From a virus: a stretch of 44,157 nt of DNA. The notes under the pieces were generated by a model. That model was not told where the DNA came from and did not search any database. It saw only the letters and a list, made by a program, of their open reading frames with translations. The stretch spans positions 1 to 44,157 of IMG/VR virus record IMGVR_UViG_3300042889_000984; one strand, given 5' to 3'. A program made the position numbers and the translations under genes. Below, in pieces: positions 1 to 9,900 of this stretch (the first letter of the stretch is position 1; the number at the start of each line of letters is the position of its first letter).

Positions 1-2
1 GT

Positions 3-308
3 ATACCATTTAATATAAGTTTAGGTGGTGGTTCTCAAGGTCTAATGGAAAGTATGACATTTGATGGTCAAGATACTGAAGATTTAGGGTTACTAATTGA
101 AAAGAATTTTGCTGGAACATTTATAGGTCAAATATCACAATTTAAATTTAATATTTGTGATATGAATTGGTGTGATATTAGTGCTGGTTGTTTAGCGCAA
201 TGTGATAGATATGACTTGAATTGTTGTGGTGACCCAGACAATGGGTTAATCATTGATGAGAACGGTGATTATATTATTCAAGAAAACGGATATGGTATTC
301 AATATTAA
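3..308 (+). CDS. C-terminal part of a virion structural protein (5' end outside window)
   Basis: The reading frame is open from the first bases of the window to the TAA at 306-308, and the ATG at 45 has no special context, so I read this as the last 101 residues of a gene that begins upstream. Visible features are a Gly/Ser stretch (LGGGSQGLMESMTFDGQD), an aromatic strand-rich segment (GTFIGQISQFKFNI) and a Cys-containing tail with several Cys between residues about 50 and 75 of the visible part. The strand pattern around IGQISQFKF resembles the end of a concanavalin A/LamG-like jelly roll, common in phage fibres, but the piece is too short to be sure. It lies directly before a run of fibre genes, so a virion role is likely. 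Confidence 0.6.
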   Translation: MPFNISLGGGSQGLMESMTFDGQDTEDLGLLIEKNFAGTFIGQISQFKFNICDMNWCDISAGCLAQCDRYDLNCCGDPDNGLIIDENGDYIIQENGYGIQY

Positions 309-342
309 TTTTTATTTTTTTGGGTTTATTATGACTCAACTA

Positions 343-357
343 ATATTTATTAATAAA
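343..357 (+). promoter_or_regulatory. Putative late promoter motif (ATATTTAT + A-rich tract)
   Basis: ATATTTAT at 343-350 is followed by TAATAAA. It ends 15 nt before the ATG at 366. Same motif and spacing as upstream of other virion genes in this window. Confidence 0.55.
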
Positions 358-365
358 AATACATA

Positions 366-2471
366 ATGGCAAATAAGAAAATATATCAATTCCCTATTGA
401 CGCTAATTTATCTGGTGATAATTTGTTCTTAATGTGGGCTGATAATATAACTGCCGTTAGTACTTTATCAGGTGTTACAAATTATATTGCAAATAGCCTA
501 TCAGACATATACGTTACTGGTGGTACATATGATGGTACTGATATAATTCTAACTAGAAATGATAATAATACAGTATCATTCCCTCTACCTATACCTGAAA
601 ATAAATGGGTTATTGAATCTGGAACAACTGTAACAGTTAACACAAATTCACAAAGTTTCATTTATGGTAATTTGTATGTTGAAGGGTTACTTAATTTAGA
701 AACTAATTCACAATTAGTTGTATTAAATGGTGATATTATATTAGATGGTGGTTCAATAAGTGGTGATGGTACTACTTTATTAGTCGATTTACCTATTTTT
801 AATACAGTAACAACTGGTGGAACGTACTCTGATGGTACTGCAACATTTACTAACAATACGGGTGGTACATTCAATGTAGATGGATTTTATACAGGTAGTA
901 CTGAAGTATTTATAACTGGTGGAACTTATTCTAATGGTATAGCTGAATTTACTAACAATACTGGTGGTACGTTCAATGTAGATGGATTTTATACAGGTAG
1001 TACTGAAATATTTATTACTGGTGGAACTTATAACCAAAGTAATGGTATAGCTGAATTTACTAATAATACTGGTGGTACATTTAATGTAGATGGGTTTTTA
1101 ACTGGTTATACCAATTATTATACAACTGGTGCAACATTAGTTGGTACTACACTTAACTTTAATCGAACTGATACTTTATCAGCGTATAGTGTTAATTTAA
1201 GTTCTTTAGGTGGTTCAATTAATTATGCTAATGTTATATTTGTTGATGCCACTAATGGTAATGATAGTACTGCTGTTACAGGTAGGTTTGATAAACCATG
1301 TCAAAGTATATACCAAGCCTCATATTTAGCTTCACTAATCTCAAAAAGTTCAACAAGTAAAGCATTAATTTATATTAGAAAAGGTGGGTATTACTGGAAT
1401 GGTGCTCTACAAAATTATTTGGATTACTACTCTGAACCTGGTGTTGTATTTACTGGTGGTAGGGTTACTGACCAATCTTATGGTGCAGTTGTAAGTAATT
1501 TTTATGGATATTCAATATTTTCAAATACGGATATATACATATCAGCAGCATCTTCTGTTAATTTTGAATTTGATTATATGTCTAATTCTGGTTCTGCAAT
1601 CTTAATAATACCAGCATCAGGTACTGCAACTGTTACAGTAAAAGCTAATTATATTTATGCGTCAACTTCTGGTACTGGGTATGGTATTACTATGCGAAAT
1701 AATGTTAATGCGACTATGAATATCTCTAGAGGTATTGAAGCAGTACATAGTACATTTGACATTAGGAGTCATAGTGGTGATATTGTTATTAATTGCCCAA
1801 AAATATATTTAGGGACTGGTAATATATATGGTGGTAACTATAAACAAGCTTTAATACTTTATTCAACAAATACTGATTCTAAAGTTATGATAAATGGTGA
1901 TTTAGTTAATAAAGATACAATTTATTATGGTGGAATATCAAGTATGCTTACTTTTTGGGGTGGTGTACAAGGCACTGTAATTATTAATGGTGATATTATT
2001 GGTAATGGTACAGTTGGTACTTATTTAAATGGAAGTAGTTCAACTGGTAAATTAGTTGTTAATGGTAGTGTTTCTAGTAATTTAACACCAATTAACTTAA
2101 ATGGTTCAAGTAGTTATTATTTTAAAAATGGTACAATATATAATAGTAATACATATTCTGGTTATGCTGGGTCACCAGCTATAGCAATATTAGGTAGCTG
2201 TTATGCTTATTTTAATAATATTAATTTTTATAATGGTGCTGACGTAACAAGTGCTATTGATATAAACTCAGCAACATGTTTTGTATATGTTTATAATTCA
2301 CTAGCATCAGGTAATGGGTTGGTAGGTTATTTTATGTATACTGGTACTCCTGGTGTGACTGTACAAATACATAATGTTAGGTCAACAAAGGCATTACATG
2401 TGAATGTTATTGATGGTTTAACACCAACAGGGTTAATTATTGATACAGCATTAAAACTTCCAATTTTTTAA
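366..2471 (+). CDS. Tail fibre / adhesin with right-handed beta-helix domain
   Basis: 701 aa, no signal peptide or membrane segment. Residues 1-75 form a variable head. Residues about 77-147 (ENKWVIESGTTV, then LYVEGLLNL and LVVLNGDIILDGGSISG) recur closely in the fibre encoded at 6930-10403. Residues about 148-252 hold three tandem copies of a TGGTY...FTNNTGGTFNVDGF unit. From about residue 285 the motif VFVDATNGNDST..GRFDKPCQSI marks the entry to a pectate-lyase-like beta-helix, rich in Asn, Ser, Gly and beta-branched residues to the end. Such helices form trimeric shafts or receptor-binding bodies of phage fibres, and some cut polysaccharide. I see no recognisable catalytic set, so binding rather than cleavage is the safer reading. 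A late promoter motif precedes it and a small gene follows after 3 nt. Confidence 0.75.
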   Translation: MANKKIYQFPIDANLSGDNLFLMWADNITAVSTLSGVTNYIANSLSDIYVTGGTYDGTDIILTRNDNNTVSFPLPIPENKWVIESGTTVTVNTNSQSFIYGNLYVEGLLNLETNSQLVVLNGDIILDGGSISGDGTTLLVDLPIFNTVTTGGTYSDGTATFTNNTGGTFNVDGFYTGSTEVFITGGTYSNGIAEFTNNTGGTFNVDGFYTGSTEIFITGGTYNQSNGIAEFTNNTGGTFNVDGFLTGYTNYYTTGATLVGTTLNFNRTDTLSAYSVNLSSLGGSINYANVIFVDATNGNDSTAVTGRFDKPCQSIYQASYLASLISKSSTSKALIYIRKGGYYWNGALQNYLDYYSEPGVVFTGGRVTDQSYGAVVSNFYGYSIFSNTDIYISAASSVNFEFDYMSNSGSAILIIPASGTATVTVKANYIYASTSGTGYGITMRNNVNATMNISRGIEAVHSTFDIRSHSGDIVINCPKIYLGTGNIYGGNYKQALILYSTNTDSKVMINGDLVNKDTIYYGGISSMLTFWGGVQGTVIINGDIIGNGTVGTYLNGSSSTGKLVVNGSVSSNLTPINLNGSSSYYFKNGTIYNSNTYSGYAGSPAIAILGSCYAYFNNINFYNGADVTSAIDINSATCFVYVYNSLASGNGLVGYFMYTGTPGVTVQIHNVRSTKALHVNVIDGLTPTGLIIDTALKLPIF
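814..1120 (+). repeat. Three tandem TGGTY...NNTGGTFN coding repeats
   Basis: Three copies of a unit of about 33 codons beginning TGGTY and containing FTNNTGGTFN, nearly identical in protein and similar in DNA. Two similar copies occur in the gene at 6930-10403. They probably form short repeated beta modules between the fibre head and the beta-helix. Confidence 0.75.
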
Positions 2472-2474
2472 ATT

Positions 2475-2813
2475 ATGAATAGTACAATTTTATATGGTAG
2501 TAATTTACCCGAATTAACAAACATACTAATGGGTATGGTAACAATGTCAGATAATACATTATCTCAATTTAATAGTAATATTAATGATTTATCTGATTCA
2601 GATAAATTTATTATAAATGAATTTACAAATTTAACAAGTTTTAATACTATGGTTAATATTAACAATTCTTCAATATATTTTGATTGTACTATGGTTACAC
2701 CAAATAATGTTTTAACTGAAATGAGCGATATTGATTATCTAACTTTAAATACAAATGATACAACAATTATTAATAATTTTATCACTTTAATTAGAAAATT
2801 AAGTAATATATAA
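2475..2813 (+). CDS. Small Asn/Thr-rich protein of unknown function
   Basis: 112 aa, not recognised. It starts 3 nt after the stop of the beta-helix fibre and so is probably cotranscribed and possibly translationally coupled with it. The sequence is rich in Asn, Thr, Ser and Leu with few charged residues, and reads like alternating helices (LPELTNILMGMVTMSDN, DSDKFIINEFTNLTSFN). There is no Cys-pair motif, signal peptide or membrane segment. Small genes just after large phage fibre genes sometimes encode assembly chaperones, and the 86-aa gene at 10414 stands in the same relation to another fibre. That is only a positional argument. Confidence 0.6.
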   Translation: MNSTILYGSNLPELTNILMGMVTMSDNTLSQFNSNINDLSDSDKFIINEFTNLTSFNTMVNINNSSIYFDCTMVTPNNVLTEMSDIDYLTLNTNDTTIINNFITLIRKLSNI

Positions 2814-2822
2814 AATAATAAG

Positions 2823-2837
2823 ATATTTATATAAAAA
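2823..2837 (+). promoter_or_regulatory. Putative late promoter motif
   Basis: ATATTTAT at 2823-2830, then an A-rich tract. It ends 16 nt before the ATG at 2847. The AAAAGGAAAAAAATG context includes AAGG, one of the few purine-rich start contexts in the window. Confidence 0.55.
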
Positions 2838-2846
2838 AGGAAAAAA

Positions 2847-5800
2847 ATGGGAAGAATAATTCAACAAAACAATGGTAAAACAACTGTATATATTACAGGT
2901 GAGAATATTAATAATATACCAGTATCAACTAACACTTATTATCTGGGTGTTGATTTAGCTAGTGGTTTTTACGAAAAGTTAAACCCTAGTGGTGATATAA
3001 TTAATCTTGAATCTTCAGGTGGTGGTTCATTTACAGGTGGAACAGTTAGTGGTGCTACAAACTTTACAAATAGTTTAAGTGCAAATACTTTTTCAGCAAC
3101 AACTTATCTTAATTTACCTGGTGATAGTGTGGAGGTTACTTATTCAGAACTTGTTGATAAGATTACAGGTGGTACTTTATCTACGGGTAGTTACTATATT
3201 ATAACAGATTTTCAAACTTGCTATGACCAACCTGACTTTGAATACAATAACACTCCGATAATATCAGGAAATTATAAACAAGGTCCAGTAGAACCTATTG
3301 TTATTCTAGCTACAAGTGCTGACACTATTAGTTCTATCGCATATCAACCAGCTTACCCTAACGATACAATTAAATATGATTGGTCTTGGAATATGACAGA
3401 AGTGACGAATGGGGCTGCTTATGGTCGAATTACAGAGCGTGTTGATGAATTTAACAATAGAACTGATTATGACCATAGAAATATACTATTTAAAAGATAT
3501 AGATTATACACATATAGACAAGACCAACCTTTAAATGGTACAATAGAAATAACAAGTACTAACCTTAATAATGTAACTGGTACTACAACACAGTTTACAA
3601 ATTTATCCGTTGGTGATGTTATATATGTACCAGGTATAAATCCAAGTTATTTTGAAGTGGTGCATATATCAGGTGATACTTTAATGTCGATTACTGGTGA
3701 TACACTTTCTACCTTTGGTGGTGGGTTTGAGTTTTACAAAACAATAGAAGAAACGAATGATTCTAGTGGTTATTTTAGCTTTAAAAGAACAAATGTAAAA
3801 ACTGATGATTATTTAGAGTACACAACATTTGGAGATGCTCTTAATCAATCTTACGCAAAAAATAATTATGTAGGAAACTACGCAAATAACCATACAAATA
3901 TAGGTGAAACATTTATATTATCAAACAACGTATTTTTAGAAGGGGAATACGAAAGTAATAAATTTGGTGATTATTGTTACAATAATACTTGGGGTACTGA
4001 TAATGAAAATAATACTTGGGGTGATTACTGCTATAATAACGTTTCAACAAACGATATTGATGATAACATAATAGGTCACTATTTTAATAATAATTTAATA
4101 AATGTTAATTTAACTGATAATCATATTGGAAGTGATTTTAATAACAATAAATTATTAGGTGAAAATGAAGAAGATTTTATCGATAACCTTATTGGCAATG
4201 GATTTAATAGTAACGTTATCTATTCTAGATTTTATAAAAATGAAATATTAGATAATTTTAATAATAATGAAATTGGTGACTTTATTAACTTAGATAATTT
4301 TGAATTCTATAGAAATTATATTCGTAATAATTTTAATAACAATATTATAAGACAAGATTTTCAAAATAACCAAATCGGTACAAACTTCCAAGAGAATGAA
4401 ATTAATGGTGAATTTCAGGGTAATACCATTTTAAATGGTTTTAACAATAATACAACTAGTGGTTATTTTGGGTTAAATAATATTGGTAATGGGTTTAATA
4501 ACAATACTATATATGATGGTTTTTATCAAAACACAACTGATTATTATTTTTATAACAATATAATTAGTAACAATTTTAACACAAACAAGGTAGGTACTTA
4601 TTTTGAAAATAATAGACCTTCAAATTATGGTTTATTTGAGTGGAATGATTTATCAACGGTATCGACAAGAACATATAATACATTAAGAATTTCACTCGAT
4701 AATAATGTTGGTAATTACATTTTAGGTAAAGAACTTGTGATGAGAGTTATATCAACACAACAATATTTTAGAATTAAATTCAGACAATGGACACAAGGTG
4801 GAAATGGTGGTGGATTCCAATATGAAAGACAAGAAATAGATTCAAATGGTAATAATATAGGTTCATTCGTTGTATTTACTAAAACTAATTATGGTTCAGA
4901 AGTGGATATTATTGTTCCTGGTGTTGTAGAATTAACAAGAGATAGTCAAGGTGGATTATATAATACAATAACTGACACACCACCATTTAATAATCAATGG
5001 CCTGGTCCTGGTGACACTGAATGGAACTCAATCTACACACAACAAAATAATGGTGAAAGATTCGCATATAATACCATTGGTAATAATTTTAGAAATAACA
5101 TAATTGGTAGTGATTTTGGTTATGGTGGTGGAGACCCATATGGTAATATCATAAATGATAATTTTGAAAATAACACTATTGGTCAATTTGCGTATAATAA
5201 TGTTATTGGTAATGAGTTTAGAAATAACACCATTGGTGATAATTTTGAAGATAATACAATTAAAAATTACTTTATTGGAAATACAATATCAGATGGTTTT
5301 GAAAGTAATGAAATAGGTAATTACTTTGGTAATGATGGTTCAGGCATTGGAACACCTGTTCAAAATATTATTTTTAGTGATTTTAAATACAACAAGATTG
5401 GTAATTTCTTTGGTAATGACACTAATTTCCCTTCAGTTGGTGGTGGTACAAACGGTGACGGTGGAAACGTTGTAAACGATGGATTCCAGTTTAATGTTAT
5501 TGGTGATAATGTGTTATTTAACGCATTAAACCTAAACTTCACTAATAATAAAATTGGTAACGACTTTTGGTTTAACGTATTTGGTCAAAACACATCAGAT
5601 AATACAATAGGTAATTTATTTGTCGGTAACTCAGGTATCGGTGGATTCCCAACTGAAATTGGTGATAACTTTATATCTAATAACTTGGGTAACTACTCAG
5701 CGTTTAACGAAATTGATACTGATTTCCAATACAACAAGATTGGTCATTTCTTTGGTAACGCTGGTAGTGGTACACAAAACATTATTTCTACTGGATTTAA

Positions 5801-6317
5801 CAATAACAATATCGGTAATTACTTTGGTGATGACGGTTCTCAAACTAGTGGGGGTAATAATATTGGGATTAACTTTACATTGAATGAAATTGGTTCTCTT
5901 TTCTATTCCAACACAGTTGGTAATGACTACCAAAACAACACAGTGGGTAATGAATTTGATAATAACACTGTGGGTACTAACTTTAGTAAAAACAATATAA
6001 GTAATGGATTTAACAATAACAACATCGGTAATTACTTTTTTATCAACACAGTGGGGGATAACTTCAACGGTAACACGGTGGGTGATTCCACTTTTTCCAA
6101 CACAGTGGGTAATGAATTCATCACCAACACGGTGGGTAGTAATTTCATAAGAAACCAAATTGAGTGCTCACCAAGTAGTATAGATTTCACAACGGGACCA
6201 GCAACTCACGTATACGGTGATTATAACTGTATAATATTCAAAAGACCTGATAGTACATTAAGATTATCTTACTACGATAACTCAGATGTGTTAAACATAA
6301 CAAACATTGACGCATAA
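2847..6317 (+). CDS. Large fibre/adhesin built of NNxIGxxF repeats, with an inserted beta domain
   Basis: 1156 aa. After an N-terminal attachment-like part (YYLGVDLASGFYEKLNPSG) and a conserved phage segment (YYIITDFQTCYDQPDFEY near residue 125), residues about 330-1100 repeat the pattern FxxNxIGxxFxxN with a period near ten residues. This is strongly predictive of a regular beta-helical shaft with internal Asn ladders. Residues about 590-735 interrupt the array with a non-repetitive domain containing FRIKFRQWTQGGNGGGFQY. A short cap follows the repeats (THVYGDYNCIIFKR, near the end). No enzyme motif is visible. The role is probably a structural fibre or adhesin. Codon use shifts toward C-ending Asn and Phe codons in roughly the last quarter. 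Confidence 0.75.
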   Translation: MGRIIQQNNGKTTVYITGENINNIPVSTNTYYLGVDLASGFYEKLNPSGDIINLESSGGGSFTGGTVSGATNFTNSLSANTFSATTYLNLPGDSVEVTYSELVDKITGGTLSTGSYYIITDFQTCYDQPDFEYNNTPIISGNYKQGPVEPIVILATSADTISSIAYQPAYPNDTIKYDWSWNMTEVTNGAAYGRITERVDEFNNRTDYDHRNILFKRYRLYTYRQDQPLNGTIEITSTNLNNVTGTTTQFTNLSVGDVIYVPGINPSYFEVVHISGDTLMSITGDTLSTFGGGFEFYKTIEETNDSSGYFSFKRTNVKTDDYLEYTTFGDALNQSYAKNNYVGNYANNHTNIGETFILSNNVFLEGEYESNKFGDYCYNNTWGTDNENNTWGDYCYNNVSTNDIDDNIIGHYFNNNLINVNLTDNHIGSDFNNNKLLGENEEDFIDNLIGNGFNSNVIYSRFYKNEILDNFNNNEIGDFINLDNFEFYRNYIRNNFNNNIIRQDFQNNQIGTNFQENEINGEFQGNTILNGFNNNTTSGYFGLNNIGNGFNNNTIYDGFYQNTTDYYFYNNIISNNFNTNKVGTYFENNRPSNYGLFEWNDLSTVSTRTYNTLRISLDNNVGNYILGKELVMRVISTQQYFRIKFRQWTQGGNGGGFQYERQEIDSNGNNIGSFVVFTKTNYGSEVDIIVPGVVELTRDSQGGLYNTITDTPPFNNQWPGPGDTEWNSIYTQQNNGERFAYNTIGNNFRNNIIGSDFGYGGGDPYGNIINDNFENNTIGQFAYNNVIGNEFRNNTIGDNFEDNTIKNYFIGNTISDGFESNEIGNYFGNDGSGIGTPVQNIIFSDFKYNKIGNFFGNDTNFPSVGGGTNGDGGNVVNDGFQFNVIGDNVLFNALNLNFTNNKIGNDFWFNVFGQNTSDNTIGNLFVGNSGIGGFPTEIGDNFISNNLGNYSAFNEIDTDFQYNKIGHFFGNAGSGTQNIISTGFNNNNIGNYFGDDGSQTSGGNNIGINFTLNEIGSLFYSNTVGNDYQNNTVGNEFDNNTVGTNFSKNNISNGFNNNNIGNYFFINTVGDNFNGNTVGDSTFSNTVGNEFITNTVGSNFIRNQIECSPSSIDFTTGPATHVYGDYNCIIFKRPDSTLRLSYYDNSDVLNITNIDA
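3860..6170 (+). repeat. NNxIGxxF decapeptide-like coding repeat array
   Basis: Dozens of degenerate units coding for FxxNNxIGxxF, broken by an inserted domain at about 4612-5060. DNA identity between units is low in the first part and higher near 5900-6140, where GGTAAT and AACACNGTGGG words recur, suggesting more recent duplication there. Confidence 0.75.
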
Positions 6318-6346
6318 TAATAAGAAAATTAAAAAATAAAAATAAA

Positions 6347-6790
6347 ATGGCAAGTGCAAATTTTAATACACAAATACTTTCATCAAATTATGAAAAACAA
6401 AATACTGAATATTTTTTAGATGATGTAATAACAAAAGGTTTTAACGGTCCTTATTCATATAACTTTACTGATGAATCCCAAGTTCCTAACGGTGTAACAT
6501 TAGACGGAGATATGTTAACAATAGCAGAAAGATTAACTTTTGTTTTGTCAATAACAGTACAAGGTGGAGATAAAAATAATCCTATATCTGCTATAGCAAC
6601 AACAAACGTAACTATTGACACCACAAAAGATTATGCTAAAGAGGTAGAAATTCTATTGGACAATCCAAACATGGTTAAAAAAGTAACTGACACTAAAAAA
6701 GATTGGACTAAAATCATAAATCGTGGTACTAATGAAAGGGTTGATGGTGGTATAAAATATACAGGTGGGGATGTAGTGAGTCCAAATTAA
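6347..6790 (+). CDS. Small protein with an Ig-like beta-sandwich segment, unknown function
   Basis: 147 aa, not recognised with certainty. It begins 29 nt after the repeat fibre behind an A-rich leader and has no promoter motif of its own, so it is probably cotranscribed. Residues about 35-92 (GPYSYNFTDES, VPNGVTLDGDMLTI, LTFVLSITVQGG, ATTNVTI) follow the alternating pattern of the putative Ig/cadherin-like modules seen in phage and bacterial surface proteins. Residues 93-147 are charged and probably helical (KDYAKEVEILLDNPNMVKKVTDTKKDWTKI). It may be a fibre accessory or connector protein. That role is inferred from position only. Confidence 0.6.
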   Translation: MASANFNTQILSSNYEKQNTEYFLDDVITKGFNGPYSYNFTDESQVPNGVTLDGDMLTIAERLTFVLSITVQGGDKNNPISAIATTNVTIDTTKDYAKEVEILLDNPNMVKKVTDTKKDWTKIINRGTNERVDGGIKYTGGDVVSPN

Positions 6791-6795
6791 TCAAT

Positions 6796-6918
6796 ATGGT
6801 ATTTACATCAACACATATCTGTAAAGGCTCTGAAATTAATGTTCATAACAATGTATTTGGTGATAAATTTAAAAAAATTAAAGATAACTAATTTGGTGAC
6901 TTGTTTACCTACTTATAA
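6796..6918 (+). pseudogene. Remnant of an NNxIGxxF repeat protein, or a 31-aa ORF
   Basis: From the ATG at 6796 the frame reads MVFTSTHICKGSEINVHNN then VFGDKFKKIKDN, then a TAA at 6889-6891, then FGDLFTYL and a second TAA at 6916-6918. Reading through the first stop restores the same FGDxF spacing found in the repeat fibre at 2847-6317. I interpret it as a decayed fragment of a related gene. A genuine 31-aa peptide cannot be excluded. Confidence 0.4.
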
Positions 6919-6929
6919 AAAAAAAGATA

Positions 6930-9900
6930 ATGCCAAATAATAAACTAATATTAAGGAGTATAAATAGTCCGTGGATAACACCATTTAATGATATCACTAC
7001 AGGTAGTGTGTTGTCTTGGGCTGATGTTGATAATAACTTTATATATTTAAAAGGTGAACTTATATATTCAGGACAAACATCTGGTACTAATTTAATTTTA
7101 AATAAAATTAATGGTAATGATATATCTATTGATTTAACTAAATTTGAAGCTGAAGGTAATAGGTGGCATATACCATCTGGTACAACGGTGGAAATTGCTA
7201 CTGATTATCAAAGTTTTATTTTTGGTGACTTATATATTGAAGGGTTACTTAAATTAAATGATGGTGCACAGTTAGTTGTATTAAATGGTGATATTATACT
7301 TAGTGGTGGTAGTATTAGTGGTAATGGTACAACACTATTAGTTGATTTACCATTTTTTGATACTGTGGTTACTGGTGGAACTTATTCTAACGGTACCGCA
7401 ACATTTGGAAACAATACAGGTGGTACATTTAATATAAATGGATTTTATACTGGTAGCACTGAAATATTTATCACTGGGGGTACTTATAATCAAAGTAATG
7501 GTATTGCTACGTTTACAAATAACACTGGTGGTACATTTAATGTAAATGGGTTCTTAACTGGTTATACCAATTATTATACAACTGGTGCAACATTGGTTGG
7601 TTCCGTTGCTTATTTTGATAGGACGGATGCATTATCAGCATATACATTAGATTTATCATCAATAGATTTTACTGGTAATACATCTGGAAATTGTATTGGT
7701 GATTTATGGGTTTCAAATCTCCATGGTTGTTCACCAATTACAATTCACGATTCAATTCAATCATCAGTATCAACAGCCAGTGGTGATTATTCATTTGCAT
7801 TTGGTTCTGGTACAATAGCTAGTGGTGATGCATCACATGCCGAAGGTGGTTATACAACTGCTAGTGGTACTTTATCACATGCTGAAGGTGGTAGTACAAC
7901 TGCTATTGGTTATGTGTCGCATGCTGAGGGTAGTTATACTAGTGCTACTGGTTATGCATCACATTCTGAAGGTTACTATACAATAGCTAATGGTTATGTA
8001 TCGCATGCTGAAGGTGGTTATACAATAGCTAGTGGTCAAATATCACATGCCGAAGGTATTCAAACTACAGCAAGTGGTGATTATACACATGCTGAAGGTC
8101 AATTAACAATAGCTAGTGGTAACACATCACATGCTGAAGGTAGTGGTACAATTGCTAGTGGTGCAGTATCACATGCTGAAGGTGCAAGTACAACAGCAAG
8201 CGGTATTTATTCACATTCAGAGGGTGGTAGTACAATTGCCAGTGGTGCTGTGTCACATGCTGAAGGTTTTGTTACAATAGCTAGCGGTGATTATTCACAT
8301 GCTGAAGGTATTAGTACTTTGGCTAGTGGTTATAATTCACATGCTGAAGGTAATAACACAACATCTCTTGGTACTTATTCACATGCTGAAGGTGCAAGCA
8401 CAACAGCTAGTGGTTTATATTCACATAGTGAAGGTCAAAATACAATTGCTATTGGTAATACGGCCCATGCTGAAGGTTCAGGTACAACTGCATCAAATAT
8501 AGCATCACATGCTGAGGGGTTATCTACAACTGCTAGTGGTGCTTATTCACACGCTGAGGGTAATACTACAATTGCTAGTGGCGTTAATGCACATGCTGAA
8601 GGTAGTAGAACGATAGCTAGTGGTAGTAATTCACATACTGAAGGTAGTGGTACAATGGCCAGTGGTGATACAGCACATGCTGAAGGTATAAATGTAAGGG
8701 CTTATGGTCAAGGTTCACATGCTGAAGGTAGAGCTACAACCGCTAGTGGTAGTTTTTCACATGCCGAAGGTGTTAATACAATAGCTAGTGGTAATTTTAG
8801 TTCACACGCTGAGGGTGATGCAACAATAGCTAATGGTATTGCTTCACACGCTGAGGGTAATTTAACAACAGCTAGTGGTCAAAATTCACACGCTGAAGGT
8901 TACACTACGACTGCTAGTGGTTATGCATCACATGCTGAGAATGTAAGTACAAGAGCAACTGGTAGTGGTTCACATGCTGAAGGTAATGGTACAACATCAT
9001 TTGGTCAAAATTCGCATGCTGAAGGTCTTATTACAACATCTGTTGGTAGTTGGTCACATTCTGAAGGTAGATTAACAACAGCTAATGGTCTTGCATCACA
9101 TACTGAAGGTAATATTACAATTGCTGGTGGTAATGCAGCACATGCTGAAGGTTCTGGTACAACTACATCAAATATGGCAGCTCATGCTGAGGGTTTTTTA
9201 TCAATAGCTAGTGGTTATGTGTCACACGCTGAAGGTAGACAAACAACCGCTAGTGGTAATTATTCACATAGTGAGGGTTCTGGTTCAACTGCATCAAATA
9301 CAGCATCACATGCTGAGGGTGCTATTACAATAGCTAGTGGCACTTATTCACATGCCGAAGGATATAAAACAACAGCTAGTGGTGCTAATTCACATACCGA
9401 AGGTATTTTTACAACGGCTAGTGGTATTTATTCACATGCTGAAGGTAGTTATACAACAGCTACTGGTTATAATTCACATGCTGAGGGTTCTGAAACAATA
9501 GCTAGTGGTTATTATTCACATGTTGAAGGTGGACAAACATTAGCTAGTGGTGATGCATCACATGCTGAAGGTTCTAATACAACTGCTAGTGGTACGTCAT
9601 CACATAGTGAAGGTCAGTACACGACTGCTAAAAATAATTATACACACGCTGGAGGTCTTAATTCAATAGCATCTGGACTTGCATCATTTATTCATTCATC
9701 TTCTTCAACGGTAAGTGGTGATAGAAGTGTTGTTATTGGTGGACAAAATATAACTGGTTCGACAGCTGATACGGTTTATGTACCTAATTTAAATATTAAT
9801 ACAAAACCAATAAATGATAATACATTAACCGATGTACTAGTTAGAGCAACAGATGGTACTGTTGAATATAGAACAATATTACCATACTCATTAAATTATG

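Noticed and set aside
7777-9729. Regular 42-bp repeats resembling a CRISPR array
   Set aside because: The repeats are in frame with one long gene, the units have no constant repeat plus unique spacers, and the protein product is a well-known adhesin-type repeat.
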